The notes: generated from the sequence alone by a model not told the origin. A stretch of DNA of 64,000 nucleotides from Pseudoalteromonas denitrificans DSM 6059 (GCF_900112265.1 NZ_FOLO01000004.1:147298-211297), one strand, 5' to 3'; positions 1 to 10,180 are shown, counted from the first letter of the stretch. Program-made: numbers and translations.

Positions 1-1585
1 AGTGTGTTGCTGTAAATTGTAATTGCATAGTATCGCTAGTAACATAACCCTGAATAGGTGCACCAGGTGCAACAGTATCGAGTTGAGAAATACCAGCAAA
101 ATCTGGACGTATATTTGCAACAGCAAGTTGTTCAGGCATTACACCATATAATATTTCAACATCATCAATTTGAAGTGGTTCATCTTCGCGGTATGCAAAC
201 TCACCCGCAAACGAAGTTTCACCTAAAACAGTATTAAAACTTAAACCATAAAGTTTAATATCTTCCGGATATACAAGAGCACCATTACTGAAAGCACCTA
301 ATTCTAAGATATTATCTTCGGTAATTTCATTTTGTTTAATATACCCTAAATCTTTACCTACACTAGCAGCTGTAAAATTAGAAGCATTTGCTGAGATTAA
401 AGGACGACGACTATGATAATTAACATGATACAAACTAAATTCTGTTTCATTTAATTCAGGCACATACCAAGAGAATTTCAAACCATATTGGCCTGAGTCT
501 TTAGGTTTTGTCATGCCTTTTGAGCCTTTACCTTTTAGCGCAACTTTTGTTGGATATTTAAGATACATATTACCCAATAAAGTAGATGCTTCAGCACTAT
601 TTTGATCGATATTTTGTGCTGCAAGTACAGACATCCAATCAGCATACAAATTGTTTAAACCAGATGTAACAGACGCTAAGTCCATATCAGGATTAGATGT
701 AAATCCTAATTGAACATTGTTCATATAGCCATTCTCAGATGCGAAGTCATTGGTAGAAAAATAACTACCTGCAACAGGCAAACGAGTCTCCTGCCATTCA
801 TATTGATAAAATGCTTCAACAGAAATATTTTCTGTGATTCCTAGTGATGCCCATAGCATACCAACAGGAATAAACGCCTCTTTTAAATCAGCACCAGGTG
901 CTTTTAGTCTATCAATATCAACAGGGTTTACATTGATACCATGAGATATAAGCGTACTTTCGCCCCAGTTAACAACTTGCTGACCTAAGCGAATTGAAAG
1001 CGGGTTATTGCCATCATTTAAATCAAAATCTGCATAAATAAATGCATCTAATAATCTAAGGTCTCTACAAACTTGATCTTTAGATTTTTCATCTGCACAA
1101 GGATCAACTTGATTTCCTGAAGTTGGATTATCGTAAGGTCTACTTTCATCCATCAATTCAAAATCGTAAAAATACATAAAGCGTGTAAATATACCAAAAT
1201 TATCTTTTCGAATATCTAGCTCATGAGTACCTTTAATCAACTTTGAAAAAGTATCTCCAGAGTCAAAATTTAAATTACCAGCATCGCCATTATTTGAATA
1301 TGTGCCTGGCTTAGACCAAACATCACTAGATGAATAAATTGGATTAAGGGATGGATTATAGCCATTCCAATTAAAACTAGGGTGATTACTTTTACCTATT
1401 TGGTTTTCGAAATCACGGTCTTCTATGCGCCAGCTGCTACCAGCTGAAAATGTTGAATCAAAATTCACCTCAAATCCACCCAATTCAAAACTTTTGGCTG
1501 AAACTTGTTGGCTACTAAGAGCAAAAAACGCACAGGTAATACCGAGCGCTAATTTCTTTTTGACAAAAAGAGGCCTTTTTATCAT
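1..1585 (-). CDS. DUF1302 family outer-membrane-associated protein (C-terminus beyond window)
   Basis: The gene enters from the left edge; its start codon is the ATG at 1585 and its stop lies outside the window. A purine-rich GAGGGAAG sequence sits just upstream of the ATG. The product begins with a basic stretch and a hydrophobic segment ending near SSQQVSA, which looks like a signal peptide. It continues with FEVNFDSTFSAGSSWRIEDR, the opening typical of DUF1302 proteins. The frame stays open to position 1. DUF1302 proteins are predicted beta-rich envelope proteins of proteobacteria, often beside DUF1329 genes and linked to lipid or sterol metabolism; their exact role is unsettled. About 528 codons are visible, so most of the protein is present. 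Confidence 0.8.
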   Translation of the reverse strand, partial: MIKRPLFVKKKLALGITCAFFALSSQQVSAKSFELGGFEVNFDSTFSAGSSWRIEDRDFENQIGKSNHPSFNWNGYNPSLNPIYSSSDVWSKPGTYSNNGDAGNLNFDSGDTFSKLIKGTHELDIRKDNFGIFTRFMYFYDFELMDESRPYDNPTSGNQVDPCADEKSKDQVCRDLRLLDAFIYADFDLNDGNNPLSIRLGQQVVNWGESTLISHGINVNPVDIDRLKAPGADLKEAFIPVGMLWASLGITENISVEAFYQYEWQETRLPVAGSYFSTNDFASENGYMNNVQLGFTSNPDMDLASVTSGLNNLYADWMSVLAAQNIDQNSAEASTLLGNMYLKYPTKVALKGKGSKGMTKPKDSGQYGLKFSWYVPELNETEFSLYHVNYHSRRPLISANASNFTAASVGKDLGYIKQNEITEDNILELGAFSNGALVYPEDIKLYGLSFNTVLGETSFAGEFAYREDEPLQIDDVEILYGVMPEQLAVANIRPDFAGISQLDTVAPGAPIQGYVTSDTMQLQFTATH

Positions 1586-1841
1586 GTTGTCTTCCCTCTT
1601 GTGGCGGGTCACTTTGTGATCGAGTTATTGTTATTAGTATACTGCTACTGAATCAAAGCATTACAGCAATTTACATTTGATGCAAGAAACTAATGTAAAT
1701 TAATAAAAGTTAATACTCGTCCTCATTGGTAAGACATCTTACCAGTAAAATTACACTCTTTTAAAGCAAATACGCTAAAAAATTAACAAAAATTCAACGG
1801 AACGAGCTCAACCCCTTTAAAACTAGGGATTGAGAGATATT

Positions 1842-2063
1842 TCAAAACAATTTTTCTAATGAAATAAAGCGATTATTTTCGGTTAAACATAGTTTAAATT
1901 GTTCTTTAATGCCCGATGGCGTGATAAATGAGCGAAACCTATGAGCTGGAATACGAATTTTTTTCCCTAATTGAGAAGTAACTTGAACTGATTTTACTTT
2001 CCCTGTGTATATTTGCTCACATTGCTCATAATTTAAATCTAAATAAAAAAGAAACTGTTTCAT
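1842..2063 (-). CDS. DUF2835 family protein
   Basis: A 73-residue protein recognisable as DUF2835 from its YLDLNYEQCEQIYTGKVKSV start, the central IPAHRFRSFITPSGIKEQF segment and the short hydrophilic end. There is no signal peptide or membrane segment, so it should be cytosolic. The family is small, found in gammaproteobacteria and has no assigned function. It lies just downstream of pepN on the same strand, separated by a strong hairpin, so it is probably transcribed separately or by readthrough. Confidence 0.8.
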   Translation of the reverse strand: MKQFLFYLDLNYEQCEQIYTGKVKSVQVTSQLGKKIRIPAHRFRSFITPSGIKEQFKLCLTENNRFISLEKLF

Positions 2064-2116
2064 TATCTGTATATTAAAAAATTTTTTTAATCATAAATCA
2101 ATTTGTCAGCATTATA

Positions 2117-2158
2117 AATAATGTGCCATTTATTACCATGCGTAAATGACACATTATT
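2117..2158 (-). terminator. Hairpin after pepN, probable terminator or mRNA 3' end
   Basis: AATAATGTG (2117-2125) pairs with CACATTATT (2150-2158). After one mismatch, CATTTA (2127-2132) pairs with TAAATG (2143-2148), around a 10-base loop. This gives a stem of about 15 pairs, 20 bases past the pepN stop. The tail on the minus strand (TTATAATG) is only moderately U-rich, so termination is likely but not certain. Confidence 0.5.
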
Positions 2159-2177
2159 AAAATTATAACAATAATAC

Positions 2178-4808
2178 TTAGTTTAATGCCTTTGATACTT
2201 TTTCATAAAGATCTGAGCTCAAATCTTCAATGTCAGCTAATCTCTCTAGCTGTTGTTTTATAAGTTTTTGCCTTTTTACATTATATTTTTGCCATGACAT
2301 TAAAGGCGTGATCATGCGCGATGCATTTTGTGGATTAATGTCATTCAGTTTTATGAGTAAGTCAGTTAATAATTTATAACCTGAGCCATTTTCATTATGA
2401 AACTGTTTAATATTAAAATGGGTAAAACTGCCAATTAATGCACGAACACGATTTGGATTTGCATAATCAAAATGTGAATGTGAATATAAAGATTGTAAAT
2501 GCGCAACAATATCAGGTTTATCTTGCATAGCCTGCAGTCCAAACCATTTGTCCATCACTAGAGCATCTTTTTCCCATTTAGATTCAAACGCAATTAGCAT
2601 GCTCTGTGATAGCTCATGATTAGCATGTACTGCTGAACTTAATGCAGCTAATGAGTCTGTCATATTAATCATTTCAAGCTGTGCATTTAATGCTTCAACC
2701 ATGCAAATTTCATTTTGTTTTGCTAAATAATGCAAACATGCATTTTTCAGTGCACGTTTACCCACCACTTCTGTGCTAAGGTTTTCGCATTCATTCACAC
2801 TATTTTCATTTAGTTTATTATAAACATCAAAAAGCACTGTGTTTAAAGTCTGCGCAATTTGTTGCTCAAAGCTATCTATTGCCTCAATTATGCTATTTAT
2901 CGGAACTTCTTCATATTCCGCTGCAATAACATCATAACTAGGCAGTTTTATTAATTGAGCAGCCAGCTCTAAATCAATTGTATTATCTAATAAAATATCA
3001 CTTATTAACTCAGTGATATTTTTAGGTAAATCAATATTGTCATTTTTCACCGCTGCTTTTATATTCTTTATCAGCAACATTTGCTGCGCATCCCAACGAG
3101 AAAAGTCAGAACTTGCATGGCGTACAATATGGCACAATTGTTCATCAGAGTAATTGAAATCTAATTGACAAGGCGCTGAAAAATCTTCTAGTAATATTGG
3201 AGTTGGTTTAGTCTTTATATTATCAAAGCTAAACACTTGCTTACCTTGAGTAACATTTAAAACTTTACAAATAACATTACCCTCATAAGTTAATTGTAAT
3301 ACCTTGCCATCTTGGTCTAGAAGTTCAATTGAAAATGGAATATGTAAATTGTGTTTTTTATCTTGATCTGCAGTTGCAGTATGGACTTGGTTAATTTCAA
3401 GTTGATATACACCAGAAGTTTTATCAAACTTTTCTTTTACTACAAGTTTTGGCGTTCCAGATTGGCTATACCAGTGTTTAAATTGCGTTAAATCAATTGA
3501 AGATGCCTGCATCATTGCATTTACAAAATCATCACAGGTCACGGCCTGACCATCATGGCGTTCAAAATAAAGATCCATTCCTTTTCTAAAGTTTTCTTTG
3601 CCTAATAAAGTATGCATCATGCGGATCACTTCAGCACCTTTATTATAAACAGTAACAGTATAAAAGTTATTCATTTCTATTACTTGTTCAGGCCTGATCG
3701 GATGTGCCATAGGGCCTGCATCTTCAGCAAACTGATGAGTACGCATCGCTTTTACAGCGGCGATTCTATTAATTGCGCGAGAGCCCAAATCAGAACTAAA
3801 TTCCTGATCTCTAAAAACTGTCAAACCCTCTTTAAGTGATAATTGAAACCAGTCTCTACAAGTTACGCGATTACCAGTCCAATTATGAAAGTATTCATGA
3901 CCTATGATTGATTCAATCATGTGATAATCACTATCTGTAGCCGTTGCTTGATTTGCTAAAACACATTTACTATTAAAAACATTTAGGCCTTTATTCTCCA
4001 TTGCCCCCATATTAAAAAAGTCAACGGCAACTATCATATAAATATCAAGGTCATATTCTAACCCAAACGTATCTTCGTCCCATTTCATTGATTTTTTCAA
4101 AGATGTTAATGCATGAGACGCTTTATTTAAATTTCCTTTATCAACAAAAAGTGCTAACTCAACTTCCCGTCCTGACATCGTTTTATAACTATCTTTTAAA
4201 ACATCAAAATCACCTGCAACTAAGGCAAATAAATATGCGGGCTTTTTGAATGGGTCTTGCCAAACGGTATAATGACGGCCATCTTCTAATTCACCTTGCT
4301 CTATTTTATTGCCATTTGAAAGCAGATAGGGGTATTTTTTATCAGCAGTAATTTTGACAGTAAATGTTGCTAATACATCCGGTCTGTCTTGATAGTATGT
4401 TATTTTTCTAAAACCTTCAGCTTCACATTGCGTACAATACGCCCCTCCAGATAAATATAACCCTTCTAAAGAAGAGTTAGTAGCTGGTGATATTTCTGTC
4501 ACTATACATAGCTCAAACTCATCTCGATCAATATTGATTATCAATTGCTCATTTAACAACTGGAAGTCATCAAATGCTTGACCGTCAATATTTATAGACA
4601 ATAAATCAAGGTCTATGCCATCTAATACAAGTGCACCAAGGATAGGTTTATTATCACTGAAATTACGTTTCACTTTTGAAGTCGCGTGCACTTGTGTTTG
4701 TGTCGCTTTAAGGTCGAACTCAAGATAAATATCATAGATTGAAAAAGCGGGTTTAGTATAGTCTTTTAAATATTTTGCACTGGGAGGATTTGTATTTGTT
4801 AGATTCAT
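2178..4808 (-). CDS. pepN: Aminopeptidase N (M1 family zinc metallopeptidase)
   Basis: This 876-residue protein has the length and motifs of the gammaproteobacterial PepN type (E. coli 870 residues). It removes N-terminal residues from peptides in the cytosol and takes part in late protein turnover. The exopeptidase motif GAMEN is at residues 268-272. The zinc site HEYFH is at 304-308, and the third ligand is Glu327 in LKEGLT, giving the M1 HExxH-18-E arrangement. No signal peptide is present. The C-terminal half is the helical DUF3458-type region of PepN. The gene stands alone between two hairpins: one at 4836-4860, which ends the upstream nhaC transcript, and one after its own stop. It is complete, with no unusual features. 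Confidence 0.95.
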   Translation of the reverse strand: MNLTNTNPPSAKYLKDYTKPAFSIYDIYLEFDLKATQTQVHATSKVKRNFSDNKPILGALVLDGIDLDLLSINIDGQAFDDFQLLNEQLIINIDRDEFELCIVTEISPATNSSLEGLYLSGGAYCTQCEAEGFRKITYYQDRPDVLATFTVKITADKKYPYLLSNGNKIEQGELEDGRHYTVWQDPFKKPAYLFALVAGDFDVLKDSYKTMSGREVELALFVDKGNLNKASHALTSLKKSMKWDEDTFGLEYDLDIYMIVAVDFFNMGAMENKGLNVFNSKCVLANQATATDSDYHMIESIIGHEYFHNWTGNRVTCRDWFQLSLKEGLTVFRDQEFSSDLGSRAINRIAAVKAMRTHQFAEDAGPMAHPIRPEQVIEMNNFYTVTVYNKGAEVIRMMHTLLGKENFRKGMDLYFERHDGQAVTCDDFVNAMMQASSIDLTQFKHWYSQSGTPKLVVKEKFDKTSGVYQLEINQVHTATADQDKKHNLHIPFSIELLDQDGKVLQLTYEGNVICKVLNVTQGKQVFSFDNIKTKPTPILLEDFSAPCQLDFNYSDEQLCHIVRHASSDFSRWDAQQMLLIKNIKAAVKNDNIDLPKNITELISDILLDNTIDLELAAQLIKLPSYDVIAAEYEEVPINSIIEAIDSFEQQIAQTLNTVLFDVYNKLNENSVNECENLSTEVVGKRALKNACLHYLAKQNEICMVEALNAQLEMINMTDSLAALSSAVHANHELSQSMLIAFESKWEKDALVMDKWFGLQAMQDKPDIVAHLQSLYSHSHFDYANPNRVRALIGSFTHFNIKQFHNENGSGYKLLTDLLIKLNDINPQNASRMITPLMSWQKYNVKRQKLIKQQLERLADIEDLSSDLYEKVSKALN

Positions 4809-4832
4809 AAAAAGTCCAAAGTGAATTTAAAT

Positions 4833-4860
4833 AAAAACAACTCCTTAATAAGGAGTTGTT
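4833..4860 (-). terminator. Intrinsic terminator after nhaC
   Basis: AACAACTCCTT (4836-4846) pairs with AAGGAGTTGTT (4850-4860) in a near-perfect stem. On the minus strand it is followed directly by TTTTT. It lies between the nhaC stop and the pepN start. Confidence 0.85.
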
Positions 4861-4891
4861 TAAAATTTTAATAAATTAAGATAAGTTGATT

Positions 4892-6355
4892 TTAAGAAGT
4901 TTGTTCCTGTTGTAAATGCTTAGGCTCTATTTTAAGGATCTTAATGCCTAAATATGCGTAAATAATAGCTAAAATTGGGTTAATTAAATTAAAGAACGCA
5001 TATATCGCATAATCTAAAGGATTGACTAATAATACTGAGTGCATATACGCACCACATGTGTTCCAAGGGATCAATGGACTTGTAATTGTGCCTCCATCTT
5101 CAAGCGTTCGAGACAGATTGACACTTTTTAAACCTCTTCTTTCATATTCTTCTTTAAACATACGTCCAGGCATAACAATTGCCATATACTGATCTGCAGC
5201 AATCATATTTGTGCCAATACATGTTGCAATTGTTGACGTGATCAAAGAACCAGTACTTTTGGCTATTTTCAAAATACCACGAACAAAAACCTCTAACAGT
5301 CCTACTTTTTCCATAACAGCACCAAACATTAATGCCATCATAATTAGCCATGTTGTATTTAGCATGCTTGACATACCACCGCCACTGAGCAATTTATCCA
5401 TTTTTTCATCACCCGTTATAACACTAAAACCATCAAAAAATGCGCTCCATACAAGTTTAATGGTTTCTATTAGTACATTTTGGTTATTACTTACCTGTGA
5501 AGCAATTAAATCTTGTTGAAAAATTAAAGCCCAAATAGCACCTAATAAAGCACCAATCGCAACAGCAGGAAAAGCCGGCATTCTTTTTAAAGCTAAGGTT
5601 AATAAAACAATCAATGGCACTAACATTTCTAAACCAATATTGAAATTAGTTAAAAGAATCTCGTTTATTTCTGTAATTCTTGTACTATCAGTGACATTTC
5701 CTGCATTAAAGCCCATAAAAGTAAAGATAACCAAGGCAATTGCAAAGCTTGGTACAGTTGTCCACATCATATGATGAATATGTGCAAATAAGTTTGAACC
5801 TGCGACTGCGGGTGCTAGATTAGTCGTTTCAGATAATGGGCTAAGTTTATCACCAAAATATGCACCAGATATTACAGCACCAGCCGTTACAGCTTCATCT
5901 AAACCTAGACCTGCTGCAACACCTAATAACGCAACACCAATAGTCGCAGCTGTAGTCCAAGAACTACCTATACTCATAGCAACGATGCCACATAAAATGC
6001 AACTTGCAGCATAAAACCAACTTGGGTTGATAAGCTGCAAACCGTAGTAAATAAGTGTAGGTACGGTACCAGATAACAGCCAAGTGCCAATTAATGCACC
6101 TACCATAAATAAAATCAATATCGCACCAAGTGACAAGGTAATCCCCTTGATCATCGCACTTTCTAAATCAGCCCATTTATGCCCATTTTTTAAACCAATC
6201 AGAACCGCAATTCCGGCAGAAAATAACAATGCGATTTGATTTGGACCATATGATGAATTATCACCAAAAAAATATACCGATGCACTGAGTAAAATAATTA
6301 ACATCGTAATTGGTAATAATGCATCATAAAACTGTGCTTGCTTAATTTGCTTCAC
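4892..6355 (-). CDS. nhaC: Na+/H+ antiporter, NhaC family
   Basis: This is a polytopic inner-membrane protein of about 487 residues with roughly a dozen hydrophobic segments. It shows the NhaC-family core: a GSSWTTAATIGVALLG loop, SGAYFGDKLSPLSETTNL and, near the C-terminus, SPLIPWNTCGAYM. NhaC proteins exchange Na+ for H+ and support sodium and alkaline pH homeostasis, which fits a marine host. The frame extends to an ATG at 6388, but that codon has no Shine-Dalgarno sequence. The GTG at 6355 is preceded by AGAGGA at good spacing, and starting there places the first membrane helix where the family has it, so it is chosen. A terminator follows the gene. Some relatives exchange organic anions, so the substrate is inferred from family only. 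Confidence 0.85.
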   Translation of the reverse strand: MKQIKQAQFYDALLPITMLIILLSASVYFFGDNSSYGPNQIALLFSAGIAVLIGLKNGHKWADLESAMIKGITLSLGAILILFMVGALIGTWLLSGTVPTLIYYGLQLINPSWFYAASCILCGIVAMSIGSSWTTAATIGVALLGVAAGLGLDEAVTAGAVISGAYFGDKLSPLSETTNLAPAVAGSNLFAHIHHMMWTTVPSFAIALVIFTFMGFNAGNVTDSTRITEINEILLTNFNIGLEMLVPLIVLLTLALKRMPAFPAVAIGALLGAIWALIFQQDLIASQVSNNQNVLIETIKLVWSAFFDGFSVITGDEKMDKLLSGGGMSSMLNTTWLIMMALMFGAVMEKVGLLEVFVRGILKIAKSTGSLITSTIATCIGTNMIAADQYMAIVMPGRMFKEEYERRGLKSVNLSRTLEDGGTITSPLIPWNTCGAYMHSVLLVNPLDYAIYAFFNLINPILAIIYAYLGIKILKIEPKHLQQEQTS

Positions 6356-6623
6356 GTGTATTCCTCTAACAAAAGTTATTGGCAACATAATTTAAATAAA
6401 AGTGATATTTATATTTACATTGCACTTTATTTTTATAGCATTTATTCAATATTTGAATAACGCTGTTTTGAGTATAACAAACCTCAATCCATATTATTGA
6501 GCATAAATATAAAATGGCTTGGTTTTAAAAGTCTAAATTTATTTCTTTTATTTTCAATAAATTAATGACTAAGTTTAAATATCTAAATCTATATAAATGA
6601 ATAGAAACATCTTTAATATGCAT

Positions 6624-6651
6624 AAAAAAAAGCGCCTAAGCGCTTTTTTTT
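6624..6651 (-). terminator. Bidirectional intrinsic terminator after prc
   Basis: AGCGC (6631-6635) pairs with GCGCT (6640-6644) around CTAA, with eight A on one side and eight T on the other. Both strands therefore have a U-tract. It lies 14 bases past the prc stop on the minus strand. Confidence 0.9.
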
Positions 6652-6664
6652 AAAACAACAAATA

Positions 6665-8689
6665 TTATTTTTTAACGTAGCGCCCAAACTTTATATAGTC
6701 AGACGTAATTAATGCCGTTTCTTCTAAAAACGGATCCATTTCACTTAATATATCTGGAAGATCTTCAAGTGAAGTTACCGCTTTTTTACCTAAACGTAAT
6801 AAACGCTTATTCACTCTGGCCAAAGAACGATTTTCGTTTTTATCTCTTTCAGCAATACGACTTGCTTCGATTAATGAAATTGATTTACGATCATTTTCTT
6901 TTTTGTAGCGTGCAATATCTTTGAAAACATAATTAAATTCAGGTTCAATTTTAATTCTTTCATCATGTTTCTTTTGCAAAAATTTAATAGACTCAGCTAA
7001 ATCAGCCATAGAAGTATATTTTGCATTTCTTATGCTATCCCAAGGAAGCGCATTATCTTCTTGTGACTCTCCCCATTCGGCAGGGTCAATTGCTGACGGA
7101 AATGAGATATCTGGAATAACACCTTTATGTTGGGTACTACCGCCATTAATACGATAGAATTTTGCAATAGTGTATTGGATACTACCTAAGCTATTTTCAT
7201 ATAAATCGTAGTTACGACCAAGTCCTCTATGCTGCTGAACTGTACCTTTACCAAATGTTTGTTCGCCAATAACTACAGCTCTGCCATAATCTTGCATTGC
7301 TGCGGCAAAAATCTCTGAAGCGGATGCACTATACCTATCAACTAAAATAGTGAGTGGGCCGTCATAATATGTAATACCATCAACGTCTTTTTGTTGTTCT
7401 ACGCGCCCATTAAGATTATGTATTTGAACAACTGGACCTTCATTAAAGAACAAGCCTGATAGTTGGGTTGCTTCGTATAATGAACCACCACCATTTTGTC
7501 TTAAATCAATTATGATGCCATCAACATTCTGTTCTTTTAATTTGGCTAATTCTTTTTTAACATCACCGGATAAATTGTTATAAAAGCCAGGGATATCAAT
7601 TACACCAATTTTAGTATCAATATCGGAATAAATAGGCTTAAAAACTTCTGACTTTGCAGCTCTATCCTCAAGACGTATTTTATCTCTCGTAATATCTACT
7701 ATTAAAGGTTTGCCGTGCGTATCAGCACCTTTTAGATATTGCAGGCGGACTAAAGTGCCTTTTGGGCCTTTAATTAATTCAACAACATCATCTAAACGCC
7801 ATCCAATCACATCAACAAAATCTTCGCTACCTTGCGCCACACCAATAATACGGTCATTAGATTTTATTTTTTCTGACTTATCGGCTGGTCCGCCAGGCAC
7901 TAAGCTGCGTATAACAGTATAATCTTCGTCATAACCTAGTACAGCACCTATACCTTCAAGTTCAAGATCCATGTCCATTTTAAACTGTTCTGCACGCCTT
8001 GGAGATAAATATGAAGTATGTGCTTCAATACTTCGCGCAAAGGCATTCATTGCAATTTGAAAAGCATCTTCACTATTTGTTTGAACAAGTCTTTTTAAAG
8101 TATAACTATAACGCTTTGTCAGAACGTCTTTAATATCAGGCCATTTTTTGCCCGTCATTTTAAGTCGTAATGCATCATATTTTACACGTTGACGCCAAAT
8201 TTCATTTAGTTCAGATTGGTTAGTAGCCCATTCAGCTTCTTCACGATCAAAGTTATAAGCATCTTCTTTTTCAAACTGCATTTCTTTTTCTAATAAAGAA
8301 ATAGAATATTGATAGCTATCAAACCGGCGTTTCATACTGATATTAAAAATATTAAAAGCAAAATCTAACTTGCCAGTACTTAAAGCATTATCAACGGTAT
8401 ATCGATATTTTTCGAACTCTTCGATATCAGATTTTAAAAAAATACGTTTACCAAAATCTAATGATTCAATATAACGGTCGAATATTTTTGTAGAAAGCTC
8501 ATCATTTAAATCAATGAGCTTATAATGGGCGCGAGTAAAAAAATTAGTCACCCTTTTGCTAGCAGTACTATGTTGACTTTCTTGTTTTAAAACAGGTAAA
8601 TCTTCTAGTGTGATTGTTTCTATTTTAGCAAACGCATTTGCTGCGATAAACGCAGCTGCAAGAGGAATGAGATTAAAACATTTACTCAT
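6665..8689 (-). CDS. prc: Carboxy-terminal (tail-specific) protease Prc, S41 family
   Basis: A 674-residue protein close in length to E. coli Prc (682). Residues 1-21 form a signal peptide ending in ANAFA, so it acts in the periplasm, where Prc trims or degrades proteins by their C-terminal tails. The N-terminal helical region is followed by a PDZ domain (about 245-335). The S41 catalytic domain has the dyad Ser456 in SASASEIFAAAMQDYG and Lys481 in TFGKGTVQ. The Ser-Lys spacing of 25 residues matches E. coli. The C-terminal region is the DUF3340-type domain. proQ lies 11 bases upstream on the same strand, the classic proQ-prc pair, and a strong terminator follows. Confidence 0.95.
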   Translation of the reverse strand: MSKCFNLIPLAAAFIAANAFAKIETITLEDLPVLKQESQHSTASKRVTNFFTRAHYKLIDLNDELSTKIFDRYIESLDFGKRIFLKSDIEEFEKYRYTVDNALSTGKLDFAFNIFNISMKRRFDSYQYSISLLEKEMQFEKEDAYNFDREEAEWATNQSELNEIWRQRVKYDALRLKMTGKKWPDIKDVLTKRYSYTLKRLVQTNSEDAFQIAMNAFARSIEAHTSYLSPRRAEQFKMDMDLELEGIGAVLGYDEDYTVIRSLVPGGPADKSEKIKSNDRIIGVAQGSEDFVDVIGWRLDDVVELIKGPKGTLVRLQYLKGADTHGKPLIVDITRDKIRLEDRAAKSEVFKPIYSDIDTKIGVIDIPGFYNNLSGDVKKELAKLKEQNVDGIIIDLRQNGGGSLYEATQLSGLFFNEGPVVQIHNLNGRVEQQKDVDGITYYDGPLTILVDRYSASASEIFAAAMQDYGRAVVIGEQTFGKGTVQQHRGLGRNYDLYENSLGSIQYTIAKFYRINGGSTQHKGVIPDISFPSAIDPAEWGESQEDNALPWDSIRNAKYTSMADLAESIKFLQKKHDERIKIEPEFNYVFKDIARYKKENDRKSISLIEASRIAERDKNENRSLARVNKRLLRLGKKAVTSLEDLPDILSEMDPFLEETALITSDYIKFGRYVKK

Positions 8690-8700
8690 AGACCATCTCC

Positions 8701-9429
8701 TTAGATAGTGAACAGACTTTCAGCCTTAGTCTTAACCAGCATACCGGTAACAATTACAACATGAATATCATCTTTATTGATTTCTGTAATTGTTCCATTT
8801 ACTAATGTCTGACCTAGTTTTACTTTAACTTTAGCATCTAATTTAATTTGTTCCGCAGTTAAAGCAACTATTTTTCCAGAACGACGAGGCGCATTTTCGT
8901 TCTTAGGCTTAGCTGGTGTAGGTTTAGTTCCTTTATCCCCAGATTTATTTCTTGATGCTTGCTTAAATGGTTTTTTAGCACCATCGGTACGAGGACGTTG
9001 TTGTTTTTTTCGTTTAGCAAATTTAGCACGGCTCTCTTCGAGTGCCTTAACCGCATGGTCGATATGTTCTTGCTCAACTTTTTCACAGTCATTACCATCA
9101 AGATCAATACGAAACTCAACTTTACTGACAGCTTCAAGATAGCGCCAATGAGATGTATATTTACGTAATGCTTGACGTATTTGAGTTTTACTCACATTTT
9201 CGTTGTCTTCAATTCTTTGTGCGATATCTTTAAAAATACCGACCTTAAGAGGTTTAATTCCCTCTTTTTCTTTGAAGCATATTGAAAATTCTTTATATAA
9301 AAAAGCAAGAACTGCATTGATATCTTTTAACTTATCAGGGTTTTCTTGCACTACTTGTGCTGTTGTTTGTTCAATATCAGATACTTCTTGTTTGATATCT
9401 GCGATTTCTTGATTGCCAGTGGTACTCAT
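8701..9429 (-). CDS. proQ: RNA chaperone ProQ
   Basis: A 242-residue protein with the FinO/ProQ RNA-binding fold at about residues 30-140 (LAFLYKEFSICF, KPLKVGIFKDI, ALRKYTSHWRYL). A basic, Lys/Arg/Pro-rich linker (about 135-185) follows, then a small C-terminal Tudor/SH3-like domain ending VTGMLVKTKAESLF. ProQ binds structured small RNAs and mRNA 3' ends and affects their stability and pairing. The N-terminus carries an extra acidic, Gln-rich extension of about 30 residues compared with E. coli. AAAGG precedes the ATG. The gene is followed at 11 bases by prc and preceded by a small conserved gene and msrC, so the four probably form one unit. Confidence 0.92.
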   Translation of the reverse strand: MSTTGNQEIADIKQEVSDIEQTTAQVVQENPDKLKDINAVLAFLYKEFSICFKEKEGIKPLKVGIFKDIAQRIEDNENVSKTQIRQALRKYTSHWRYLEAVSKVEFRIDLDGNDCEKVEQEHIDHAVKALEESRAKFAKRKKQQRPRTDGAKKPFKQASRNKSGDKGTKPTPAKPKNENAPRRSGKIVALTAEQIKLDAKVKVKLGQTLVNGTITEINKDDIHVVIVTGMLVKTKAESLFTI

Positions 9430-9440
9430 TTCTAAACCTT

Positions 9441-9722
9441 TTATTCCATCTGCTCATCTAATGATGTCAGGACATGTTGATTAACCCAGTCGATCAACTC
9501 TTCGAAGTCAGTCTCTATGATAGCGGTATCGCCACGAAGATGTTGCCAAATACTATTAATTATATTTTCTATTTTGTCACATGATAAATCATCAGGTAAT
9601 TGATCCCAAGCAATGTGGATCAATTCATTTAAATTTTCTGCGACTTGTTCTTCATTTCCTTCCCAATCACCTACATCACAATCAGAAACTAGAAAATCTT
9701 GAACATTCATTAAATCTTTCAT
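9441..9722 (-). CDS. Small acidic conserved protein between msrC and proQ
   Basis: A 93-residue, strongly acidic protein with no signal peptide or membrane segment. It is not assigned to a family. It has predicted helices and many Asp/Glu and Trp residues (GDWEGNEEQVAENL, IINSIWQHLRGD). Its ATG overlaps the msrC stop as TAATG, and proQ begins 11 bases after its end, so it is translationally coupled upstream and co-transcribed. The position in the msrC-proQ-prc unit is the only functional clue. Confidence 0.75.
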   Translation of the reverse strand: MKDLMNVQDFLVSDCDVGDWEGNEEQVAENLNELIHIAWDQLPDDLSCDKIENIINSIWQHLRGDTAIIETDFEELIDWVNQHVLTSLDEQME

Positions 9723-10180
9723 TACAATTGGATCTCAAACTGATTTATCAGTGCTTCCAATCCTGCCTTATCTTGTTCATCAAAACGCGCAAGTTTTGGA
9801 CTATCAATATCTAACACAGCAAATATTTTACCATTTTTAATTATAGGAACAACTATTTCTGAATTTGATGCAGCATCACATGCTATATGTCCGGTAAATG
9901 CATGAACATCATCAACCAATTGTGTCTGCTTTAATAACGCTGCAGTACCACAAACACCCTTTCCTATAGGGATCCGTATACAAGCGGGGTTACCTTGAAA
10001 TGGTCCAAGTACAAGTTCGTCTGGTCCATCTACTAAATAAAATCCAGCCCAATTAATATCATCTAACGACATAAATAGTAGTGCACTTAAATTTGCCATA
10101 TTTGCAATGATGTTTGACTCGTCCTCAATTAAACATTTTCCTTGCTCAACTAATGACTGATAAAACGCTTGCTTGTTCAT
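9722..10180 (-). CDS. msrC: Free methionine-(R)-sulfoxide reductase, GAF domain (fRMsr)
   Basis: A 152-residue single GAF-domain protein matching YebR/MsrC. It reduces free methionine-(R)-sulfoxide in the cytosol, a repair and antioxidant function. The three characteristic cysteines are present: Cys67 (GNPACIRIP), Cys77 (GKGVCGTA) and Cys101 (HIACDAAS). The ends NWAGFYLVDG and AVLDIDSP are also typical. The stop overlaps the start of the next small gene, making it the first gene of the msrC-x-proQ-prc unit. A 160-base leader region with an imperfect inverted repeat lies upstream. Confidence 0.93.
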   Translation of the reverse strand: MNKQAFYQSLVEQGKCLIEDESNIIANMANLSALLFMSLDDINWAGFYLVDGPDELVLGPFQGNPACIRIPIGKGVCGTAALLKQTQLVDDVHAFTGHIACDAASNSEIVVPIIKNGKIFAVLDIDSPKLARFDEQDKAGLEALINQFEIQL